Shown here: positions 1-7,200 of the stretch, piece by piece
Numbering within the stretch: the stretch's first letter is position 1
Layout of the letters: every line of letters starts with the position of its first letter
Source of the DNA: an uncultured Collinsella sp.
GTDB lineage: Bacteria; Actinomycetota; Coriobacteriia; Coriobacteriales; Coriobacteriaceae
Reading direction: 5' to 3'
NCBI GenBank assembly: GCA_938045085.1
Contig: CALINZ010000303.1
Span: forward strand, 1-7,280
Length of the DNA: 7,280 nt
Program-made: the position numbers and the translations under genes
Notes under the pieces: model-generated
Database searches by the model: none
Told to the model about the DNA's origin: nothing
Seen by the model: only the letters and a program-made list of their open reading frames with translations

Positions 1-123
1 AACATGAACATTTGTCCATTATCACCTAATGCAGCGACCTAAAGTCGAGCATATCGGTTAACGGAGGGAAGAGGGGATGTGGGGGACGGAATACGTTGCA
101 GCCCCACCCCAGCAACATCAGGG

Positions 124-188
124 GAATGTCTCGATCTGTAACAGGTACAGGGTTATTGGGCCCCTTGATGTTACAGATCGAGACATTC
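124..188. repeat. Palindromic element, copy 1 of 6
   Basis: This is the longest perfect stem in the window: 20 bp, from 124-143 paired with 169-188, containing the standard 15-nt arms at 128-142 and 170-184. The inner part of the loop is GC-rich with GGGCCCC. Flanks ATT on the outer right side and GATG before the right arm place it with copies 3 and 4. Confidence 0.92.
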
Positions 189-265
189 GGTCGACGTTTC
201 ACCGGTTTGTCTCGATCTGTAACAATTACGAACTCAAACAACTTCTAAACGTTACAGATCGAGAC
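128..265. repeat. Downstream array of two palindromic elements
   Basis: Two copies of the same 57-nt element as in the upstream array start at 128 and 209, an 81-bp period with a 24-nt unrelated gap. The array begins 8 bp after the stop codon of the AbiEi-like gene. With the upstream array it brackets that gene. The stems here are the best preserved of all, perfect in both copies. Confidence 0.9.
209..265. repeat. Palindromic element, copy 2 of 6
   Basis: The arms at 209-223 and 251-265 are perfect complements (GTCTCGATCTGTAAC type), and pairing continues three more bases outward on each side (206-208 with 266-268) for an 18-bp stem. The 27-nt loop is A/C-rich and shares almost nothing with the other loops except its AAAC end. 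Being close behind the stop codon, it may serve as a 3' hairpin for the AbiEi-like mRNA, although no T-tract follows on the minus strand. Confidence 0.9.
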
Positions 266-273
266 AAAACCTC

Positions 274-1344
274 TCAGCGCCCATACCACTGGCGTCTCCA
301 CTCCTCAGCCAATTCAGCCTGCCGAGGAATACCCGCCAACCTCATTTTCTCGACCAGCTTCCCCGGGTCTTTGAGTTCGTTAAACGTAAACCGAAGCACC
401 TTATGCCCGAGCATTGTCAGATGAGATTCCCGCTGACGCTCTGCCACGAATGGGTCGACCGACTCCCGGCCCTCACCGTTCTGCAAGGTGTACTTCCCCT
501 TTCCGTCGAGCTCGCCGATGACACACGTCCCGTCCTCGAGCCGCCAAAAATAGTCGACGCGAAACACCTGGCTCGGATCGAGCGGGTCGCGAAACTCCGC
601 CTGCAGCTCCGGAACCGGAAAGCCGTACGCAATAAAGAACGCTCGGAACCGAGACTCGCCGCCGTTTTCGGACAGCCCGTCCGCATACGACGCAATCGCC
701 TGTGCCCTGCGATACCCTCGCCTGCCCTCGCAATCGGCGCGGAGGCGCTCGCACAAATCCCCACGTGATACGCCCTTCGCCCGCAATGCAGAATCGGCGA
801 TCGCCAGACCATACGAAAACGGCGCACGCAGCAGACAATCCTCCACCGTGCGCCAAAACGACGTCACCCGCACGCCGTCGACGCGCTCAAGCGCTCCCGC
901 CATCTGAGGACGCAACAACCTGCACCCGCTGCTCAACGTCACCGAACAACCCGTCTTAACAAGAAAACGCGGCCCGAGCAGATCATTCGGCACCTCCAGG
1001 CCCCACAAAAGTGCCGCGTCATAACCCCAAAACGCCCAATCGGGATGAAATTCCGCAAGCCCTTTGATAGTCCTCAGCGCTCGCTCCGCCGGCGTCAATG
1101 CATCCCAATCATGCTGAAAACAGAACAGGTACGGCTCGGGCTCCGCGATATCGTCGGTTCCAACATGGCGTCGCAGCCACATGAGCTCGGTATTGTCATG
1201 CGTTGCGAGCAGCGCACCTTGCTTGGCCGTCTCCGTGAGCCGCACGAGCATCCTATTCCGCGCCAACGTGTTGCGAGTCGCATGTTTGTGTTTGAGAACG
1301 GTATTAGACACTTTCATCACCACCACGTCAGACAAATGGACCAT
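274..1344 (-). CDS. AbiEi-like / DUF559-like protein with PD-(D/E)XK nuclease-fold C-terminus
   Basis: This 356-residue protein (364 if a TTG at 1368 were used) has the layout of actinobacterial proteins often annotated as type IV toxin-antitoxin AbiEi-like or DUF559-containing. The middle part carries AFWGYDAALLWGLEVP and VTSFWRTVEDCLL, then an AIADSALRAKGVSRGDL stretch, matching that family's order. The C-terminal domain shows the Vsr/DUF559-type PD-(D/E)XK arrangement: ESRFR with E230 in a helix, VDYFW with D264, and GELDGK with E278, D280 and K282. It ends with RESHLTMLGHKVLRFT, the usual closing helix and strand. The acidic residues and lysine expected for metal-dependent phosphodiester cleavage are all present, so activity is possible but unproven. 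No membrane segment or signal peptide is seen, and no AbiEii nucleotidyltransferase toxin gene is adjacent in the window. Palindrome arrays flank both sides, the nearest arm ending 8 bp after the stop codon. A regulatory, DNA-binding or repeat-processing role is equally conceivable. Confidence 0.82.
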   Translation of the reverse strand: MVHLSDVVVMKVSNTVLKHKHATRNTLARNRMLVRLTETAKQGALLATHDNTELMWLRRHVGTDDIAEPEPYLFCFQHDWDALTPAERALRTIKGLAEFHPDWAFWGYDAALLWGLEVPNDLLGPRFLVKTGCSVTLSSGCRLLRPQMAGALERVDGVRVTSFWRTVEDCLLRAPFSYGLAIADSALRAKGVSRGDLCERLRADCEGRRGYRRAQAIASYADGLSENGGESRFRAFFIAYGFPVPELQAEFRDPLDPSQVFRVDYFWRLEDGTCVIGELDGKGKYTLQNGEGRESVDPFVAERQRESHLTMLGHKVLRFTFNELKDPGKLVEKMRLAGIPRQAELAEEWRRQWYGR

Positions 1345-1355
1345 CGTCACCGTTG

Positions 1356-1360
1356 CCTCC
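1356..1360 (-). promoter_or_regulatory. Ribosome binding site that decides the start of the AbiEi-like gene
   Basis: GGAGG on the minus strand lies 11 nt before the ATG at 1342-1344. It favours that ATG over the TTG eight codons upstream (1366-1368), which would overlap this site and has only palindrome sequence before it. It is also favoured over the ATG at 1315-1317, which has no comparable purine tract. The spacing is slightly long. Confidence 0.55.
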
Positions 1361-1370
1361 GCTGGCAAAT

Positions 1371-1427
1371 GTCTTGATCTGTAACAGGAAGACCGATTTT
1401 TGGCCGCTAGATGTTACAGATCGAGAT
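1371..1427. repeat. Palindromic element, copy 3 of 6
   Basis: The arms at 1371-1385 (GTCTTGATCTGTAAC) and 1413-1427 (GTTACAGATCGAGAT) pair fully if G-T pairs at positions 1 and 5 are allowed. The element borders the AbiEi-like gene. An in-frame TTG at 1366-1368 lies 2 bp from its left arm. The element can fold just 5' of the GGAGG used by that gene. Confidence 0.9.
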
Positions 1428-1451
1428 CTTTCGACACCGCGTCCAACCTTT

Positions 1452-1508
1452 GTCTCGATTTGTAACAGGTAGGTCGAGTTTTGGCCTGTAGATGTTACAG
1501 ATTGAGAC
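1452..1508. repeat. Palindromic element, copy 4 of 6
   Basis: The arms at 1452-1466 (GTCTCGATTTGTAAC) and 1494-1508 (GTTACAGATTGAGAC) pair throughout if G-T pairs are allowed at positions 6 and 9. One more T-A pair closes each end of the stem (1451 with 1509, 1467 with 1493). The loop resembles that of copy 3, with GGTAG near its start, TTTTGGCC in the middle and TAGA at its end. Confidence 0.9.
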
Positions 1509-1531
1509 ATTCCCCCAACCAGGTGCCAAAC

Positions 1532-1588
1532 GTCTCGATCTGTAACAGTTAGACGTTCTCCAGCCCCCCAAACGTTACAGATTTAGAC
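1532..1588. repeat. Palindromic element, copy 5 of 6
   Basis: The arms at 1532-1546 (GTCTCGATCTGTAAC) and 1574-1588 (GTTACAGATTTAGAC) pair at 13 of 15 positions, with one G-T pair at position 6 and one true mismatch (C-T) at position 5. It is the most degraded of the six stems. The 27-nt loop length is nevertheless kept, with a run of six C instead of the T run seen in copy 6. Confidence 0.85.
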
Positions 1589-1611
1589 AAACCAGCGGCG
1601 CCCAAGCGTTC

Positions 1612-1668
1612 GTCTCAATCTGTAACAGGTAGACCGGTTTTTTGCCCCTAAACGTTACAGATTGAGAC
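1612..1668. repeat. Palindromic element, copy 6 of 6
   Basis: The arms at 1612-1626 (GTCTCAATCTGTAAC) and 1654-1668 are a perfect 15-bp inverted repeat. This copy carries A-T at stem position 6 where most copies have G-C, so both arms have changed together. The loop has a run of six T. The loop ends AAAC and the outer right flank is AAA, the same subtype as copies 2 and 5. It lies 37 bp downstream of the 235-codon gene and could act as its 3' hairpin. Confidence 0.9.
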
Positions 1669-1705
1669 AAAGTCAGGGGCAGCAGAGCGACACCAGTAAC
1701 ATCCC

Positions 1706-2413
1706 CTACTCCCACTCCTGCTCGTAGATGTTGAGCGACTTCACGTACCGCCCCTGGGCGCCCATGATGTCGCGGACCAGGCGCAAAAAGAAGCTGACGC
1801 ACGAGGTGTCAAAGCCGTCCTGCAGATCCTCGGGATGCACCGCACCCGGTCCATCGACCGCCGTGTCACTCAGGCGCGCGATGTCATACAGATAGAGCTG
1901 TCCCGCCGTCAGCCAGACATCGTCGATGCAGGCGAGGCGCACCGCGATCGCGCCGTCGCTCCAATGCTCCTTTTGCACGATATGCGGGTCGTAGACATCA
2001 AAGCGACGGTCGGCACGCGTATCCTTCAGCGCAACCATGCCGTTCGCAGGATCCTTGTCCAAAATGCCAAAGCGCGAGAAATACTGCGTGTCGCGTACCT
2101 GCTCGAGCCGCTTGAGCGAGGCAGGCGAAAGCGATGCCGGCGGTTCGTCAACATACAGCTCGAGCAGCGTCTTGCCATGGCGATAGGGGCGCTCGAAGAG
2201 CAGCCAATCGGTAAATGCCATGTTGTAGGCCATGATTTCGTTTTGCGAAGGCTCGGTGCAATAGCTGAGCCACGGGTCGACAATGATCTCGAACTGTTCG
2301 CGCGCCGGCTCCAAAAACTGGAACTTCCGCAGCATCCAAAAATGGGCCATGTCGGCAATATCGTTGCCGACGGCTTCGGCTAGCTGCGCTCGGTCTAAAG
2401 CGTGATCAGTCAT
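1706..2413 (-). CDS. Conserved-looking hypothetical protein, 235 aa
   Basis: I do not recognise a named family. The product is a soluble, acidic protein with no signal peptide and no membrane segment. It has an aromatic-rich N-terminal half (HFWMLRKFQFLEP at 24-36; FTDWLLFERPYRHGKTLLELYV at 67-88, quoted in parts as FTDWLLFE and GKTLLELYV). A central beta-rich part follows, including FDVYDPHI and SDGAIAVRL. The order 'DWxLF ... GKTLLELY ... LSPASLKRLEQ ... GxIAVRL' recalls a poorly characterised group of bacterial proteins, some carrying a SEC-C motif, but no such cysteine motif is visible here; that resemblance is from memory and weak. The start is secure: ATG at 2411-2413 preceded by GAGGAGG (2419-2425) at 5-nt spacing. 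It is 352 bp and a hairpin away from gltD, so it is probably a separate transcript. It ends 37 bp before the repeat array. GC and codon use resemble gltBD, suggesting a resident gene. Confidence 0.85.
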   Translation of the reverse strand: MTDHALDRAQLAEAVGNDIADMAHFWMLRKFQFLEPAREQFEIIVDPWLSYCTEPSQNEIMAYNMAFTDWLLFERPYRHGKTLLELYVDEPPASLSPASLKRLEQVRDTQYFSRFGILDKDPANGMVALKDTRADRRFDVYDPHIVQKEHWSDGAIAVRLACIDDVWLTAGQLYLYDIARLSDTAVDGPGAVHPEDLQDGFDTSCVSFFLRLVRDIMGAQGRYVKSLNIYEQEWE

Positions 2414-2765
2414 GGCATCCTCCTCAAACTGATGGACCTCAATTTGAGCTTACGAGGAGGGTGGGCAGCCACGACCAGCGCGGGCAAAATAGGCCTCCGG
2501 CTGCAAACCAACTGCTGACCAAACACTTGACGAAAAGCTTGACCGAAAATGCGCACCGCAACAAAACCACAGGTAAACATAGACGGCCAACCCGCCCTTT
2601 TGAGCCAGATACCCACAGCCACCACAGAAACAACAGGTGACCACAGCCCAAGAAGTCGACAAATGAACACCCGCACGTCGACAAACGAGCAAATCGCTCG
2701 CAAAGAGTGTCCCCAACGACTAGACAAAAATGACCAGTCGTTGGGGACGTTCTTAAATGACTACT
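2414..2765. other. 352-bp gene-free region between gltD and the 235-codon gene
   Basis: No credible gene is seen here. The short minus-strand open frames are not supported: the longest (2410-2727) starts with TTG inside the hairpin and has no family resemblance. Apart from the hairpin at 2709-2748 it holds small repeats: GTCGACAAA twice, 22 bp apart (2655-2663 and 2677-2685); CTTGAC followed by GAAAA twice in tandem (2526-2536 and 2538-2549); and a 5-bp stem CGAGC/GCTCG (2686-2700). The plus strand is rich in A and C. It should contain the promoter of the downstream gene, but I found no convincing pair of -35 and -10 boxes. Confidence 0.6.
2709..2748 (-). terminator. Strong hairpin after gltD, probable transcription terminator
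   Basis: A perfect 13-bp inverted repeat, GTCCCCAACGACT at 2709-2721 and its complement at 2736-2748, encloses a 14-nt loop. It begins 17 bp after the gltD stop codon, where an operon terminator is expected. Read on the minus strand, a run of five T lies in the loop, but the sequence after the stem (ACTCTTTGCG) has only a weak T-tract. It is therefore not a textbook intrinsic terminator and could instead be a 3' RNA-stabilising hairpin or a member of a dispersed palindromic repeat family. Confidence 0.55.
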
Positions 2766-4247
<1,482 letters not shown>

Positions 4248-4252
4248 GGCAC

Positions 4253-7200
4253 TTACGCCTCCTTTTTGGTCGAAGCAACAGAGCTGGCGGTGGTGGGCGC
4301 AGCGCCAGCGACACCACCCGCCACATCAAAGCGAGCGACATCGGCGGCGTCGGCGCGACCGGTCACAATGTCAAACGCCAGCTCCTCGGCCTGCGCATGC
4401 GTCTTACCGATGGCCTCGGCGGCGGCGACAATCGCCAACACGCGCTCGTACTCGGTCGGAATGACCTTCACAAAGTGCTTGCCCATCGTCTCAAAGCTGT
4501 AGAGCAGCTTAATACCGCGCGGGCTCTGCGTCGCGTCCACGTGCTCCTGGATGAGCGCACGAATCTGCGCCAGCTCGCCGGCCGTCGGGGCCTTGAGCTC
4601 AACGCTCTCGTGGTTCACACGGGCATCGAGCGTGCCGTACTGGTCAAAGACGTAAGCCACGCCGCCCGTCATGCCGGCGGCGAAGTTCTGCCCGACCTCG
4701 CCCAGGATGAGCGCCAGACCGCCCGTCATGTACTCGCAGCCATGGTTGCCGCAGCCCTCGACCACCACCGTGGCACCGGAGTTGCGCACGCCAAAGCGCT
4801 GGCCTGCCAAGCCGTTAATAAAGCCGCGACCGCTCGTGGCGCCAAAGAAGGCCACGTTGCCCACGATGATGTTCTCGTCGAACTTGTAGGTCGCATGCGG
4901 GTTGGGGCGCACCGACACCTCGCCGCCCGAAAGGCCCTTGCCAAAGTAGTCGTTGGCGTCGCCGCACACGTTGAGCGTAATGCCGCGCGGCAGGAAGGCG
5001 CCAAAGCTCTGACCGGCCGAACCATCGCAATCGATGGTGATGGAGCCGGCGGGCAGGCCCTCGGGATGTGCCTTGGTCACCGCGTTGCCCAAGATGGTGC
5101 CCACGCAGCGGTTAACGTTGGCGATGTCGGCGCGGAAGCGAATCGGACGCAGGTGCGCACGGGCATCGGCCGTATAGGGCACAAACAACGTGGAGTCGAG
5201 CGTCTTGTCGAGCTCGCTGTCCGCGGCCATCTGCGGCAGGAAGTGGCGACCGTCGGCACCCGGGATATGGGCACCGAACTCGCAGGTCGCGCTCGCCAGG
5301 ACGGGCGACAGATCGAGCAGGTTGGCCTTGCGGTTGCCCGGTACCTCGATCTGGCGCAGGCACTCGGGGTGGCCCACCATCTCGTCGACGGTGTGGAAGC
5401 CCAGGCTCGCCATGACCTCGCGCAGCTGCTCGGCAACAAAGAGCATAAAGTGCTCAACGTGCTCGGGCTTGCCGCGGAAGCCGTGACGCAGGCGGCAGTT
5501 CTGCGTCGCGATGCCGGCCGGGCAGGTGTCCTGCTGGCAGTCGCGCTGCATGAGGCAGCCCATGGAGATGAGCGGCATGGTCGCAAAGCCAAACTCCTCG
5601 GCACCCAGCAGGCAGGCGACGGCGACATCGGTACCGTCCATGAGCTTGCCGTCGGCCTCGAGCACCACGCGAGAGCGCAGGCCGTTTTGCAGCAGCGTCT
5701 GCTGGGCCTCGGCAAGGCCGAGCTCCAGCGGCAGGCCGGCGTGCCAGATGGAATCGCGCGCCGCGGCACCCGAGCCGCCATTGTGGCCGCTGATCAAGAT
5801 CTTGTCGGCAGCGCCCTTAGCCACACCGGTGGCAATGGTGCCGACGCCGGCCTCGCTGACCAGCTTGACCGACACGCGCGCACCGGGGTTGGCGTTCTTA
5901 AGATCGAAGATAAGCTCCGCCAGGTCCTCGATGGAGTAGATGTCGTGGTGCGGCGGAGGCGAGATCAGGCCGATGCCGGGCGTGGACTGACGGACCTCGG
6001 CGATCCAGGGGTAGACCTTCTTGCCGGGCAGGTGGCCACCCTCGCCGGGCTTGGCGCCCTGGGCCATCTTGATCTGAATCTCGAAGGCGCTGCACAGATA
6101 GCGGCTCGTCACGCCAAAGCGCGCGCTCGCCACCTGTTTGATGGCGGAGTTCTTGGAGTCGCCGTTAGCCAGCGGGGTCTCGCGACGCGGATCCTCGCCG
6201 CCCTCGCCGGAGTTGGAACGGCCGTGCAGGCGGTTCATGGCGATGGCCATGCACTCGTGCGCCTCTTTGCTGATGGAGCCGTACGACATGGCGCCGGTGT
6301 TAAAGCGGCGGACGATGTTGAGCGCGGGCTCCACCTCGTCGAGTGCCACCGGCGTGCGGCCGCTGGCATCAAAGTCGAGCAAGTCGCGCAGGCGCACGGC
6401 ACGGCCGGTGCGGTGCAGGCGGGCGCTGTACTCCTTAAAGGTGTCGTAGCTGTCCTCACGGCAGGCGGTCTGCAGCAAGTAGACAGTCTGCGGATCGATG
6501 AGGTGATCCTCGCCGCCGAGCGGGCGCCACTTAGTCAGACCCAGCGTGGGCAGCTGATCGGGAGCCGGGCTCTTAAGGATGGCGAGCGCAGCGTCGTAGC
6601 GCTCGTTTTGCTCGCGCTCGACGTCCTCGACACCCATACCGCCCACACGGCTCACCGTGCCGGCAAAGTACGCGTTGACGAACTCCGGCGTAAAGCCCAC
6701 GGCCTCGAAGATCTGCGCCGAATGGTAGCTCTGCACCGTGGAGATGCCCATCTTGGACATGATGGAGACGATGCCCGCCGTCGCGGCCTTGTTGTAGTTG
6801 GCGATGCCCTGCTCGGCCGTCACGCCCAGATCGCCGCGCGCCGCCAGATCGCGGATGCACGCATGCGCGTTGTACGGATAGATGCCGCTCGCGGAGTAGC
6901 CCACCAGCGCCGCAAAGTCGTGCGGGGACACGGCATCGCCGCACTCCACCACGATATCGGCAAAGGTGCGCACGCCGGCGCGGATCAGGTGGTTGTGCAC
7001 GCAGCCCACGGCGAGCAGCGACGGCACGGGCACCTCGCCCGCAGCGGCGCGATCGCTCAGCACCACGATGTTCACGCCGTCGCGGACCGCAGTCTCGACG
7101 TCCTCGGCAAGCTGCTTGAGCGCAGCCTGCAGCGCGCCCTCACCGGCATCACGACGGTAGACGGCACGGAAGCGACGGGTCTTAAAGCCCACACGGTCGA

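Larger units (their letters stand above)
1371..1668. repeat. Upstream array of four palindromic elements
   Basis: Four copies of a 57-nt element (15-nt arm, 27-nt loop, inverted 15-nt arm) start at 1371, 1452, 1532 and 1612, a period of 80-81 bp. The gaps between copies are 24, 23 and 23 nt and are unrelated in sequence. The array fills the space between the 235-codon gene and the AbiEi-like gene. It ends only 10 bp before the latter's ribosome binding site, so any transcript of that gene starting upstream must cross the hairpins. No coding function is apparent; short open frames across it simply translate the repeats. It is not a CRISPR array: the arms alternate in orientation and are too short, and no cas genes are present. 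Confidence 0.9.

Noticed and set aside
26..241. A minus-strand open frame of 71 codons across copies 1 and 2
   Set aside because: It translates the inverted arms in both directions and has no independent coding signal.
77..424. A plus-strand open frame of 115 codons preceded by a purine-rich GGAGGGAAGAGGGG
   Set aside because: Its first part is mostly a translation of the palindromes (repeated VSICN and VTDRD) and the rest is antisense to the AbiEi-like gene. The purine tract is probably chance.
417..856. Minus-strand open frames of 127-136 codons overlapping the AbiEi-like gene
   Set aside because: They lie in alternative frames of that gene and show only Arg/Ala/Ser-rich composition.
1366..1368. 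TTG start for the AbiEi-like gene giving 364 residues
   Set aside because: The GGAGG lies downstream of this codon and fits the ATG at 1342-1344. Upstream of the TTG there is only palindrome sequence.
128..1668. CRISPR array with short spacers
   Set aside because: The conserved units alternate in orientation and are 15-17 nt, the intervals alternate between 27 and 23-24 nt, and no cas genes are seen.
1371..1668. TGTAAC within each arm as -10-like promoter boxes
   Set aside because: The match to TATAAT is partial, no -35 box lies at 16-18 bp, and the motif recurs simply because the arms are repeated.
2410..2727. A 105-codon minus-strand frame with a hydrophobic stretch, upstream of the 235-codon gene
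   Set aside because: It starts at a TTG inside the hairpin with no ribosome binding site, and two other frames are open over the same stretch, so low stop density explains it.
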